From positions 1,488,001 to 1,552,000 of the forward strand of contig OY762464.1 in NCBI GenBank assembly GCA_963665765.1: DNA of 64,000 nucleotides. The letters run 5' to 3'. Numbering within the stretch: the stretch's first letter is position 1; every line of letters starts with the position of its first letter. The DNA comes from Bin76 sp963665765. Lineage in GTDB: Bacteria > Actinomycetota > Acidimicrobiia > Spongiisociales > ZC4RG35. Positions 34,232 through 42,819 of this stretch are shown here, in pieces. Both the position numbers and the translations under genes were made by a program. The notes beneath the pieces are model-generated. The model was not told the DNA's origin and did no database searches. It saw nothing but the letters and a program-made list of their open reading frames with translations.

Positions 34232-36436
34232 ATGAAAGGAACCGTGAAAATTCAACGTAACAGATCCGCAAGGTGGCTCATTACCGGTCTGGTGGCAGTG
34301 CTCAGCCTGGTCGCGGCGGCTTGCGGCGGCGATGCCGAGGAGGAAACGACCACTACCCGGGCCACCGCCGAAGCCACCACTACCCAAGCGCCTGCCACGA
34401 CGGAAGCTCCTCCAGAGCCTGTGGCGCCGGTTACTCAGGGGCCGGGTGGTGAGGAGGCTACTGCGTCGGGTGAGGTTGTTTTGAGTGGTGATGAGATTGC
34501 GCGGGTGCGGTCTGGGGGGTACACGGCGGCTTTGTTGTGGCATACGGCGGGTGCTTTTACCGATGCGGTGAGTCAGGGTGCTCGGGATGCTTTCGCGGAG
34601 TTGGGTGTTGAGGTGATTGCTGAGACGAATGCTCAGTTTGATGCTGCTCAGCAGGCCAATGATGTGGAGACTGTGTTGGCGCAGGATCCTGACATCATTG
34701 TTAGTTTGGTGATTGATCCGGTGTCGGGTGCGGAGGCGTTTCGTCCGGCGGTCGAGGCCGGGGTGCAGTTGGTGTTTTTGAGTAATGTGCCCGAGGGCTA
34801 TGTGCACGGTGTTGACTATGTGGGGGTGGTTACCGATGATTTGGCGGCGATGGGGATGGCGGCTGCGGATCTGTTGGCGGATGCTTTGGGTGGTGTGGGG
34901 AAGGTGGGTTTCATCTTCCATGATGCTGCCTATTACGTGACTAATCAGCGTGATCAGGCGTTCAAGACTTGGATTGAGCAGCGTTATCCGGGGATCGAGA
35001 TCGTTTCTGAGCAGGGGTTGGCTGATCCGGCTCGGGCTGAGGAGATCGCGGCGGCGTTGTTGACGCGTAATCCTGATCTGGATGGTATTTATGCGCCGTG
35101 GTCGGCTGGTCCGGCTGATGGGGTGTTGGCTGCTTTGCGGGCGGCGGGTGCTTCGGATGTGGCGGTGGTGACGTTGGATCTGGACACCAATGTGTCGTTG
35201 GACTTGGTGGAAGGCGGGAACATTGTTGGTATCGCGGCGGACGAGGCCTATGCGTTGGGACGGACCATGGCTTTGGAGGGTGCCTATGGGCTGGTTGGCA
35301 AGCAGGCGCCGCCGTTCACGGTGGTGCCGGCTATCGCGGTGACCGCTGACAATATCGTGGAGGCCTACCGGCAGTCACTAGCCACCGACCCACCCGCAGA
35401 AATCATGACAGCACTCGGCGAGTCCGTGCCTGTGGCGCCGGTTACTCAGGGGCCGGGTGGTGAGGAGGCTACTGCGTCGGGTGAGGTTGTTTTGAGTGGT
35501 GATGAGATTGCGCGGGTGCGGTCTGGGGGGTACACGGCGGCTTTGTTGTGGCATACGGCGGGTGCTTTTACCGATGCGGTGAGTCAGGGTGCTCGGGATG
35601 CTTTCGCGGAGTTGGGTGTTGAGGTGATTGCTGAGACGAATGCTCAGTTTGATGCTGCTCAGCAGGCCAATGATGTGGAGACTGTGTTGGCGCAGGATCC
35701 TGACATCATTGTTAGTTTGGTGATTGATCCGGTGTCGGGTGCGGAGGCGTTTCGTCCGGCGGTCGAGGCCGGGGTGCAGTTGGTGTTTTTGAGTAATGTG
35801 CCCGAGGGCTATGTGCACGGTGTTGACTATGTGGGGGTGGTTACCGATGATTTGGCGGCGATGGGGATGGCGGCTGCGGATCTGTTGGCGGATGCTTTGG
35901 GTGGTGTGGGGAAGGTGGGTTTCATCTTCCATGATGCTGCCTATTACGTGACTAATCAGCGTGATCAGGCGTTCAAGACTTGGATTGAGCAGCGTTATCC
36001 GGGGATCGAGATCGTTTCTGAGCAGGGGTTGGCTGATCCGGCTCGGGCTGAGGAGATCGCGGCGGCGTTGTTGACGCGTAATCCTGATCTGGATGGTATT
36101 TATGCGCCGTGGTCGGCTGGTCCGGCTGATGGGGTGTTGGCTGCTTTGCGGGCGGCGGGTGCTTCGGATGTGGCGGTGGTGACGTTGGATCTGGACACCA
36201 ATGTGTCGTTGGACTTGGTGGAAGGCGGGAACATTGTTGGTATCGCGGCGGACGAGGCCTATGCGTTGGGACGGACCATGGCTTTGGAGGGTGCCTATGG
36301 GCTGGTTGGCAAGCAGGCGCCGCCGTTCACGGTGGTGCCGGCTATCGCGGTGACCGCTGACAATATCGTGGAGGCCTACCGGCAGTCACTAGCCACCGAC
36401 CCACCCGCAGAAATCATGACAGCACTCGGCGGATAA
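34232..36436 (+). CDS. sugar-type ABC binding lipoprotein with two identical tandem binding domains
   Basis: The start is ATG 34232 with AGGAGG at 34223-34228. The 734-residue product has a lipoprotein signal (LITGLVAVLSLVAAAC), a Thr/Ala/Pro-rich tether (about 36-62), then two periplasmic-binding-protein-4 (RbsB-like) domains at residues 63-397 and 400-734. Each shows YTAALLWHTAGAFTDAVSQG, DPDIIVSLVIDPVSGAEAF and LDLDTNVSLDLVEGGNIVG. The two copies match over 1,003 bases at an offset of 1,011. Typical family members have a single domain of about 300 residues. The permease and ATPase of this system are encoded downstream. The codons inside the copies are G/T-rich, unlike the flanks. The tandem architecture is real if the assembly is right. 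Confidence 0.9.
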   Translation: MKGTVKIQRNRSARWLITGLVAVLSLVAAACGGDAEEETTTTRATAEATTTQAPATTEAPPEPVAPVTQGPGGEEATASGEVVLSGDEIARVRSGGYTAALLWHTAGAFTDAVSQGARDAFAELGVEVIAETNAQFDAAQQANDVETVLAQDPDIIVSLVIDPVSGAEAFRPAVEAGVQLVFLSNVPEGYVHGVDYVGVVTDDLAAMGMAAADLLADALGGVGKVGFIFHDAAYYVTNQRDQAFKTWIEQRYPGIEIVSEQGLADPARAEEIAAALLTRNPDLDGIYAPWSAGPADGVLAALRAAGASDVAVVTLDLDTNVSLDLVEGGNIVGIAADEAYALGRTMALEGAYGLVGKQAPPFTVVPAIAVTADNIVEAYRQSLATDPPAEIMTALGESVPVAPVTQGPGGEEATASGEVVLSGDEIARVRSGGYTAALLWHTAGAFTDAVSQGARDAFAELGVEVIAETNAQFDAAQQANDVETVLAQDPDIIVSLVIDPVSGAEAFRPAVEAGVQLVFLSNVPEGYVHGVDYVGVVTDDLAAMGMAAADLLADALGGVGKVGFIFHDAAYYVTNQRDQAFKTWIEQRYPGIEIVSEQGLADPARAEEIAAALLTRNPDLDGIYAPWSAGPADGVLAALRAAGASDVAVVTLDLDTNVSLDLVEGGNIVGIAADEAYALGRTMALEGAYGLVGKQAPPFTVVPAIAVTADNIVEAYRQSLATDPPAEIMTALGG
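34418..35420 (+). repeat. first copy of the 1,003-bp in-frame direct repeat
   Basis: This block is matched base for base, as far as I can compare, by 35429-36431 (offset 1,011 bases, 337 codons). It encodes a whole binding-protein domain. An 8-base spacer (AGTCCGTG) separates the copies and keeps the frame. Confidence 0.93.
35429..36431 (+). repeat. second copy of the 1,003-bp in-frame direct repeat
   Basis: This is identical to 34418-35420 in every stretch I compared, including silent positions. It ends at the GCACTCGGCG segment just before the stop. The copy is either very recent, kept uniform by gene conversion, or an assembly duplication. Confidence 0.93.
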
Positions 36437-36479
36437 CTTCCATGAACAGCTGATCGCCCTTGGGAAACGGTCGCCAACG

Positions 36480-37493
36480 ATGAGAGTCCCTGTCCTGGCC
36501 GGCGCGGTAGTCCGGTTGAAGCGGGCATGGACCGAGCAGAGCGAAGACGGCGGGTTTCGACGATACGTGGTCTATTTGGCCTTCGTTTCGATTCTCGCCG
36601 TTTTCGCTCTGATGCTGTGGGACGATGGTTTTCTGAGTTGGTCGAATCTGCTCAACATCGGTCGGCAGGCTGCTCCGATCGCAGTCATGGCGGCGGGCAT
36701 GGCCTTCGCCCTGGCCTCGGCGGAGATAGATCTTTCTGTCGGATCAACCGTGGCGCTCTCGTCGCTGGTGGCCGCTACGGTGGTTGGCCAATACGGGTTC
36801 TTGCTCGGAGCACTGGCCGCGGTGGTGGTGGGAGCGTTGGTGGGGTGGGTGAACGGCCTGATCACCGTCAAGGTGCGAATCCCGTCTTTTCTGGTGACCT
36901 TGGGGACGCTGGGCATCATCAGTGGCATCGCCCGCAACATGAACAATCTGCAGTCCATGCCGATCAGAAACGATACTTTTTCCGCCTTGTTCGGCGCCGG
37001 GTCACTGGGTCCCATCTCCTCGTTGGTGATATGGACGGCCATAGTCTTGGCTATGGGCCATTTTGCGCTGCACCATCTTCGTTGGGGAAGGCATGTGCTG
37101 GCGACGGGCGCCAACCGGGCCTCAGCCAAAGCGGCCGGTCTCAATACCGACCGAATCCGGATCAGCGCCTTGATGGTGAGTTCGGTGGCGGCTTCCTTCG
37201 CCGGAGTGTTGCTGGCCGGGCGGCTGGCCATCGGTCGGCATGATCTGGGGGAGAACGACCTGCTGACTGTGATCGCCGCGGTGGTGATCGGCGGCACCAG
37301 TCTGTTCGGCGGACGCGCTTCGGTCGCCGGCGCGGTGATGGGCGCCTTGATCATGGCGATGCTCAACAACGGGTTGATTCTCATGGGCCTGGAGGTGGCG
37401 GACCAGTTGATCGCCCGGGGCCTCATCATCATTGTGGCGGTGGCGCTCAGCATGAGGGCGCCATCGGAAAGCGCGGGTGACGATGTTCCTTGA
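36480..37493 (+). CDS. sugar ABC transporter permease (RbsC-like)
   Basis: This 337-residue CUT2-family permease has about eight to ten hydrophobic segments. Its family signatures are MAAGMAFALASAEIDLSVGS (about 60-79), VNGLITVKVRIPSFLVTLGTL, ANRASAKAAGLNTDRIRI and VIGGTSLFGGRASVAGAVMG. It forms the membrane channel for the double-domain lipoprotein encoded 43 bases upstream and the ATPase encoded downstream. It overlaps the PLP-protein gene by 17 bases. Confidence 0.93.
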   Translation: MRVPVLAGAVVRLKRAWTEQSEDGGFRRYVVYLAFVSILAVFALMLWDDGFLSWSNLLNIGRQAAPIAVMAAGMAFALASAEIDLSVGSTVALSSLVAATVVGQYGFLLGALAAVVVGALVGWVNGLITVKVRIPSFLVTLGTLGIISGIARNMNNLQSMPIRNDTFSALFGAGSLGPISSLVIWTAIVLAMGHFALHHLRWGRHVLATGANRASAKAAGLNTDRIRISALMVSSVAASFAGVLLAGRLAIGRHDLGENDLLTVIAAVVIGGTSLFGGRASVAGAVMGALIMAMLNNGLILMGLEVADQLIARGLIIIVAVALSMRAPSESAGDDVP

Positions 37494-38685
37494 ATCTCTG
37501 GTCAGAAGGAACCGAGCCTTTCTGGAGGCCGCAGTGCAGCTTCACCAGGAAAACCGGATTCCAGCCAACAGCTATGTCCTGGATTTGGACACCTTGGAGT
37601 CAAACGCTCGCCACATGACCACCGAGGCTCACCGTTTGGGCTTGACCGTGTATGCCATGAGCAAGCAGGTCGGGCGGGCGCCGGGCGCCCTGAGAGCAAT
37701 CACGCAGGGTGGGGCAGATGGATATGTGGCGGTTGACATGGGATGCGCTCGGCCCATCGCCGCCAACGGACACGCCATCGGCAACCTCGGGCATCTGGTG
37801 CAGATACCGCGAGCCGAAGCGGCGGAAGCCGCGGCCTTGGGTCCGGAGTATTGGACGCTCTTTTCTCGGAACAAAGCCGTGGAGGCGTCACGAGCCGTGG
37901 CCGCCTCAGGAGGCAGGCAAAAGGTTTTGCTGAGAATCTGGGAACACGGCGATATCTTCTATCCGGGACATGAGGGGGGATTTCACACAGATGAGCTTTG
38001 CCAAGCGATCGACTTTGTCAACGGGCTGGAGGGATTGCGATTCGCCGGACTCACCACTTTTCCGGCCCTTTTGTACGACGCCGCGGCGAAAAAGGTGAAT
38101 CCCACGACCAATGTCGGAACTCTGGCCCGGGGAGTGGAACTTGCTCTCGGCCACCTGGGAACGGCCTTTCCCATTGAGGTGAATGCCCCCGGGACAACCT
38201 CGACGGGGGTGTTGGATATGTTGGCCGAGATGGGCGCCACGCAAGTGGAGCCGGGGCACGGACTCACCGGCACCACCCCGCTGCATGCCACAAGAGAGCT
38301 TCCCGAACGTCCGGCGGTGCTCTACCTGACTGAGGTGGCCCATGTGCATCAAGGCGTTCCGTTGTGTTTTGGCGGGGGATTCTATGTGGATCCGGTGTTC
38401 GAACCGTATCCAACCAAGGTGGTGGTGGCGGCCGGCCCCGAGCAGGTGGACGGAGGGCTCGTGCCGATCGACATGCCCGATCCGGCCGGAATCGATTACT
38501 ACGCCCGCCTCCATCCGGAAGGGCGAGCTTTGCAGGAAGGCGACACCGTCATTGCCGGTTTCCGCATCCAAGCTTTCGTCACCCGGTCTCTGGTGGTGGG
38601 CGTGGCCGGCGTAGCCGCTTCGCAACCGGTTGTGACCGGGATCTGGAATGTGGAAGGTGTCCCGGTGGGCTGGGGCGGCCGATGA
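37477..38685 (+). CDS. alanine-racemase-fold PLP protein (YhfX-like)
   Basis: This 402-residue fold-type III PLP protein resembles YhfX: an N-terminal TIM barrel with YVLDLDTLESNARHM, the Schiff-base lysine in VYAMSKQVGRAPG (about residue 55), and PGTTSTGVLDMLAEMGATQVEPGHGLTG for phosphate binding. A C-terminal beta domain ends the protein. Family members racemise or otherwise modify amino acids. It starts at GTG 37477 inside the permease 3' end, and its stop overlaps the ATPase start by 4 bases, so it lies inside a transporter operon. Such a gene between permease and ATPase suggests the imported ligand contains, or yields, an amino acid. The substrate is unknown. Confidence 0.82.
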   Translation: MTMFLESLVRRNRAFLEAAVQLHQENRIPANSYVLDLDTLESNARHMTTEAHRLGLTVYAMSKQVGRAPGALRAITQGGADGYVAVDMGCARPIAANGHAIGNLGHLVQIPRAEAAEAAALGPEYWTLFSRNKAVEASRAVAASGGRQKVLLRIWEHGDIFYPGHEGGFHTDELCQAIDFVNGLEGLRFAGLTTFPALLYDAAAKKVNPTTNVGTLARGVELALGHLGTAFPIEVNAPGTTSTGVLDMLAEMGATQVEPGHGLTGTTPLHATRELPERPAVLYLTEVAHVHQGVPLCFGGGFYVDPVFEPYPTKVVVAAGPEQVDGGLVPIDMPDPAGIDYYARLHPEGRALQEGDTVIAGFRIQAFVTRSLVVGVAGVAASQPVVTGIWNVEGVPVGWGGR

Positions 38686-39440
38686 CCGCCCCAGCCCTGT
38701 CGGTTAGCGATATGTCCAAGTCCTTTCGCGCCGTGCAGGCGTTGGATGGTGTGTCTTTGAACATCCACCGAGGTCGAGTTACGGGTCTTTTGGGGGACAA
38801 CGGCGCCGGAAAATCCACTTTGGTCAAATGTATCGCGGGGATCTATCAGCCTGACGGAGGAACCATCAGCATCGATGGCGCGGTTCGCCGGATCTCCTCC
38901 CCGGATGTGGCTCGCCGACTCGGAGTGGAGACGGTACATCAGGACCTTTCGCTGATCGACAGCCTGAACGTAGTGGAGAATTTGTTTTTGAATCGGGAGT
39001 ACACCCGGGGAGGCCGTCTCGGCGCCCGGATGGGATTTCTGAACAAGCGGAGAATGCATCGAGAGGGCCAAGCGACCCTGGCGAGACTGGATATTGCCAT
39101 CCCCTCTCTGCGCAGGCCCGTTGGTCTGCTTTCGGGGGGTCAACGCCAAGCCATCGCCATTGGCCGGGCGGTGGCATGGGGACAACGGATAGTGTTGTTG
39201 GACGAACCGGCGGCAGCCTTAGGGGTGGAACAGGCGCAGAGGGTGGTTGACTTAATTCTCGCTCTTCGTGAGGCCGGGGTGGCGGTCTTGTTGATTACCC
39301 ACAACATGGACCGCGTGGCGGCAGTGTGTGACAACGCCGTCATCCTGCGACAGGGCCGCAAAGCTGCCGAAGTGGAGATGGATCAGGTGACCAAGGATGA
39401 CTTGGTGGGGTTCATCACCGGCGCCAAGACCGGTGGCTGA
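38682..39440 (+). CDS. sugar ABC transporter ATP-binding protein (single-domain RbsA-like)
   Basis: This 252-residue ATPase starts at ATG 38682, overlapping the PLP gene by 4 bases. It has Walker A GDNGAGKST, the Q-loop TVHQDLSLIDSLNVVENLFL, signature LSGGQRQAIAIGRAV, Walker B IVLLDEPAAALG and the H-loop LITHNMD. It is a single ABC domain, as in the FrcA class, rather than the two-domain RbsA. It ends the operon that begins with the ROK regulator. Confidence 0.94.
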   Translation: MTAPALSVSDMSKSFRAVQALDGVSLNIHRGRVTGLLGDNGAGKSTLVKCIAGIYQPDGGTISIDGAVRRISSPDVARRLGVETVHQDLSLIDSLNVVENLFLNREYTRGGRLGARMGFLNKRRMHREGQATLARLDIAIPSLRRPVGLLSGGQRQAIAIGRAVAWGQRIVLLDEPAAALGVEQAQRVVDLILALREAGVAVLLITHNMDRVAAVCDNAVILRQGRKAAEVEMDQVTKDDLVGFITGAKTGG

Positions 39441-39540
39441 TCCAACTCCATCCGCGGGTCACCGTGTTCTTCGGATTCTTGTTCTGCCCCGTTGACCCGG
39501 TTGGGATAAGGCGAACTCTCAACGGGAACTGCTAACCGGT

Positions 39541-40416
39541 TTAGCTGCTCGGTCTGGTGGTAACGGGCGCCCCGGTGGTGGTCGTGGTGGCTTGACTGGT
39601 GGTGGTTGTGGTGGCGGGTGCCTCGGTGGTGGTTGTGGTGGCGGGCGCCCGGGTGGTGGCGGTGGTGGCGGGCGCCCGGGTGGTCGTGGTAGTAGCAGGC
39701 GCGGCAGGAGCAGTGACGGTCAGGTCCCGGCTGACGATCAGGGAGGCTATCTCGTCGTCTCCGATGTACTCCGCGATAATCTCGGCGATGCCCTGGGTGA
39801 ATACCCCGAACGCGGCCACCATGCCCGCTTGCGCGGCGCGGCGCTGTTCCCCGGCATCAGTCGATCGCAGGCCTTCCAGCATCTCCGCCGCCGTTACGGC
39901 GATCTGGCCGACCGCAGAGGCGACGGTCAGATGTTTCTCCGGGTACCGGCCGGTCGGAGGGGGTTGAACCAGGTCGAAATCGGCCTGGGCGGTTTGCAGG
40001 TTCTCTACGGCCGCCTCCAAATCCTCCTCGGTTTCCGAATAAGTGGCCTCGGTTTCCGACCGATTGTCCCAGTCGTTGCTGATCGCGCTTATCTGATCCA
40101 CCAATCGGCTGAAAGCCACTTCGTGGGCGAGGAGGCTTTTGAGAAAGTCCTGAACCACCTCGGTCGGAAAGGCGGCGCCGGTGGTTGTCTGGGTGGTGGC
40201 GGCGGCGGTGGTGACGGTGGTCTCCGGCGGTGAAGTGACGGTGGTTGTCTGGGTGGTGGGTGACCGAGGAGCGATGCTGGTTGTCGATGCGGTAGTGTCG
40301 ACTGCCTCCTCCGCGTCGGAGGTGGCCGGGGGGGCCTCAACCGGGTCGAGCAGGCACGAGGAGCCGCCCAAAAAAATCATGGAAAGAACCAGGAGCGCAA
40401 TCGCGACTCTACGCAT
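39541..40416 (-). CDS. Thr-rich lipoprotein, paralogue of the 40824-41747 protein
   Basis: The start is taken at ATG 40416 (MRRVAIALLVLSMIFLG), which gives a clean lipoprotein signal with lipobox GSSC; an upstream in-frame start adds a non-signal-like stretch. The 291-residue product has a Thr/Pro tether, a helical domain of about 130 residues, and a C-terminal Thr-Thr-Ala-Pro repeat tail (about 230-291) that is probably disordered and possibly glycosylated. The helical domain shares ISNDWDNRS and EMLEGLRSTDAG with its paralogue at 40824-41747. I do not recognise the domain. It is probably an envelope protein of unknown role. Confidence 0.8.
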   Translation of the reverse strand: MRRVAIALLVLSMIFLGGSSCLLDPVEAPPATSDAEEAVDTTASTTSIAPRSPTTQTTTVTSPPETTVTTAAATTQTTTGAAFPTEVVQDFLKSLLAHEVAFSRLVDQISAISNDWDNRSETEATYSETEEDLEAAVENLQTAQADFDLVQPPPTGRYPEKHLTVASAVGQIAVTAAEMLEGLRSTDAGEQRRAAQAGMVAAFGVFTQGIAEIIAEYIGDDEIASLIVSRDLTVTAPAAPATTTTTRAPATTATTRAPATTTTTEAPATTTTTSQATTTTTGAPVTTRPSS

Positions 40417-40543
40417 GCTCGGCGCCCAGGGGATACCGACCCCGAGGACGGGAGGCTGGGCCGCCATCGCCGAGGGGGTCTTTGGTGAATTCAAGAGAGG
40501 TCTTCATCAGGTGGAAATATACCCGCTGTCCGCCGCTAGATGA

Positions 40544-40792
40544 GGTATTGATGGGGATGCCCACGCGCTTTATGTATTCATCCCTTCGAATCTCCGCTTG
40601 GCCGATGCGCCGGGAAATGTGCTTTTGCCTACCGAGGTCTCGGGCTTGGATCGGGATTCTGTAATAAACGTATCCCAGATCATCACTCTCGACAAGGCTG
40701 ATCTGATCCAACCAAAGACGCGGGCGGATCCGGCACTGCGGTTGGTGGACAACGGGCTCTCGTTGGTTTTGGGCTTTTCGGGGAAGCTGTGA
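40544..40792 (+). pseudogene. remnant of a MazF/PemK-type toxin, N-terminal part missing
   Basis: The plus-strand frame from 40544 to the TGA at 40790-40792 reads FIPSNLRLADAPGNVLLPTE, then VSGLDRDSVINVSQIITLDK and a final ALRLVDNGLSLVLGF. This matches the C-terminal two thirds of MazF endoribonucleases (SNLRLA-x-APGNVLL and GL-x-xDSV-x-NVSQI). The N-terminal RGEV/RP-V strands are not found: an in-frame TGA stands at 40541-40543 and there is no recognisable start or antitoxin. It lies between two paralogous lipoprotein genes. It is a decayed toxin fragment, not expected to be active. Confidence 0.72.
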
Positions 40793-40823
40793 GGGTTTTC
40801 GCCGGCCCGATGACGTCCGTGTC

Positions 40824-41747
40824 TCAGGGCAAGGTTTCGCAAGCCACCCGGTTGCCGTTGGTATCCATCAGCGCCACGTCGCCGTAGAAGGGAAAGTAGG
40901 CGTCGAACCACTCTTGGGCTTCGGCCTGGGTGGAGAAGTCACTGCAGTTTTTGGTGTTGCCCGGATTGGGGGGCGCCTCGGCGGCGACCGTGGTCGGAAC
41001 AGTTTCCGGAACGTCCGTCACCGGAGGGGGAGCGAAGGTTGGGCCGGCGGCCAGCAACGCCTCTCCCTCCTCTCCGATGACCGCCGCCACCTGCGCAATC
41101 ACTTCTCCCAAGAGATCGAAGGCGGTCAAGAATCCCACCACCGCGGCTTGGCGAGCCTGGCCGGTGTCGGTGGAACGTAACCCGTCGAGCATCTCCTGGG
41201 AGGTATCTGCCATGATGGCCACCGCCGCGGCGGCGGTACGGTGCTCCTGCCCGAGCACGATCTCGGCCGGGGGTTCTATCAGGCCGAAAAAGTCTTGGAG
41301 ACTCAGGGCGCGCCCGGCGGCGGCCTCCAAGGCGGATGCGGTGTCGGAGAAGGAGACACCTGTCCGGGAACGATCGTCCCAGTCGTCGTTGATGGCTCCG
41401 ACGCTCTCCGCCAACTCGGAGAAACCGGCCTCGGTCGACAGCAGTTGCTCGAGGTAGCGGAGCGCGCTTCCCACCGAAGGGTCGGTGGTGGTGGTCGCAG
41501 CCGTGGTGGTGGTCGTTTCGGGAAGGGCGGCGGCGGTGGTGGGCGAGGGGCGGTCGGCGCCGGCGGTCGGCGACGGGGCAATGGCGGCGGGCACGGTGAT
41601 AGTTGGGCTGGGGGATAGGGATTCTTCGGACTCGAAGAGCGCGCAGGACGAGCCGCTCGCCGCAATGGCCAGCAAAATGGCCACGGGCACCCAAGAAACC
41701 CGGCGCGCCCCGGGTCTTGGGCGGAAGGGTTTACGCCGCACCGGCAC
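40824..41747 (-). CDS. lipoprotein with Excalibur-like C-terminal domain
   Basis: This 307-residue lipoprotein has a basic N-terminus, a hydrophobic segment (SWVPVAILLAIAASGSSC) ending in a lipobox, a Thr/Pro/Ala tether, and a helical domain with AINDDWDDRS and EMLDGLRSTDTG shared with the paralogue at 39541-40416. Its C-terminus (about 268-307) resembles an Excalibur domain: NCSDFSTQAEAQEWFDAYFP and DTNGNRVACETLP. The calcium loop is usually D-x-D-x-D-G-x-x-C-E; here it is DTNGNRVACE, with weaker acidic ligands. It is likely cell-surface associated. The function is unknown. Confidence 0.82.
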   Translation of the reverse strand: MPVRRKPFRPRPGARRVSWVPVAILLAIAASGSSCALFESEESLSPSPTITVPAAIAPSPTAGADRPSPTTAAALPETTTTTAATTTTDPSVGSALRYLEQLLSTEAGFSELAESVGAINDDWDDRSRTGVSFSDTASALEAAAGRALSLQDFFGLIEPPAEIVLGQEHRTAAAAVAIMADTSQEMLDGLRSTDTGQARQAAVVGFLTAFDLLGEVIAQVAAVIGEEGEALLAAGPTFAPPPVTDVPETVPTTVAAEAPPNPGNTKNCSDFSTQAEAQEWFDAYFPFYGDVALMDTNGNRVACETLP

Positions 41748-41971
41748 GGTGGAAAATCTCGGTGGTGATGCCCGCTATGCGGGCCGGCCCTGGGGGATCA
41801 GACAGGTGTAATGCTTCGGTGGCCGCCCGCGGCAGGATGGCCGCGCAGACAGAGTCTGGTCTCAGCACCGAGGAGGTACGCACCTTATCGCCTTTCCCAA
41901 CCTTCTCGTTTCTGACGGAAACTACTCACAGGACCATTCAGCAGATAGGATTGATTCCTCCGACCAGCCGT

Positions 41972-42685
41972 TCATGAGCGGGACCGGGATGCTTTTCGTT
42001 TCCAGACGTTGGCCAGATAGGGGATCGCCTCGGGGGTCTTGCACGAGGTCCGCCCGTGGTCAACCGACACTTTGCCGATCCGGGCCGCGGCTTGTTCGGC
42101 GGCCTGTCGCATCTTCGGGCTCCGACATCCGATGGCGATCAGGGCGCCGTTCATGGAGTGGCGGACCCGGTTGGCCGCTTGGCCGATGTTTTGTTCTATA
42201 TAAGCCAGACGCTTGACGAAGTAACTGTCCGGCAATTGACTTTGGCGGTCCGAGGCTTGGGCGGAAACCAGGGACCACCCGGTGGCCCCCGCCCATTCAT
42301 CTCCGGGATCATCGGTCCACTCCCGGGCCAACTCATCTCGCAGGGAGGTTCGACCAACCAAGGAAGCCAAGGCGTCGGCCAGCACGTAATTGTCCACCTC
42401 CCCGAGCCTTTGACCAAGAGTCTGGGCCGAGACCCGGTGGGGATCGTCCACCATGGTGGCCAGCACCCGCGCGTCGTGGTTGCCCGAAGCCCACAGTTCG
42501 GCGGCCAGTTGGCGATCCGTGCGCAGTCGCTTGGCAAGTTTTCCAAGATTGGCGTAGCTGACTCCGAACAGGGCCCCCTTGACGCCGTGCCGGGGGTAGA
42601 TCTTGCGATTCTGAGCCGTTCCGAGTTTTTCCAGCTCAGCCAGAGTTTCCTTGCTTACCACAGAGGAAACAACACCGGTTGACAT
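41972..42685 (-). CDS. DNA alkylation repair protein (AlkD-like HEAT-repeat fold)
   Basis: The start is ATG 42685, with AAGGGGGT just upstream; an ATG five codons earlier has no such site. The 237-residue all-helical protein shows the AlkD/AlkC-family pattern: YPRHGVKGALFGVSYANLGKL, ELWASGNHDARVLATMVDDP, SYFVKRLAYIEQNI and a C-terminal basic segment. AlkD glycosylases remove N3- and N7-alkylpurines. The segment INDDW-type catalytic residues of classical AlkD cannot be assigned with certainty from sequence alone. It is a single gene on the minus strand, divergent from the beta-lactamase-fold gene. Confidence 0.8.
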   Translation of the reverse strand: MSTGVVSSVVSKETLAELEKLGTAQNRKIYPRHGVKGALFGVSYANLGKLAKRLRTDRQLAAELWASGNHDARVLATMVDDPHRVSAQTLGQRLGEVDNYVLADALASLVGRTSLRDELAREWTDDPGDEWAGATGWSLVSAQASDRQSQLPDSYFVKRLAYIEQNIGQAANRVRHSMNGALIAIGCRSPKMRQAAEQAAARIGKVSVDHGRTSCKTPEAIPYLANVWKRKASRSRS

Positions 42686-42819
42686 GGGAACCCCCTTCAT
42701 CGATTGGCCTGACCCTGATCCAGTCTACGGACGGGAACTAAAGTAATCCGTAGGCGGTAAGCCTTGAGTGCTCACCGTCCTTTACCATATCCCTCAGCAG
42801 TGGCTGAAAGGAGCCTTAA

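Noticed and set aside
34220..35932. Two His/Arg/Thr-rich minus-strand frames (34220-34921 and 35378-35932) inside the 1-kb repeats
   Set aside because: They are the complement of the G/T-rich codons of the binding-protein domains and are identical only because the repeats are.
39590..39700. Short tandem DNA repeats that might be a CRISPR or minisatellite
   Set aside because: They encode the Thr-Thr-Ala-Pro tail of a lipoprotein in frame and lack conserved repeat-spacer spacing.
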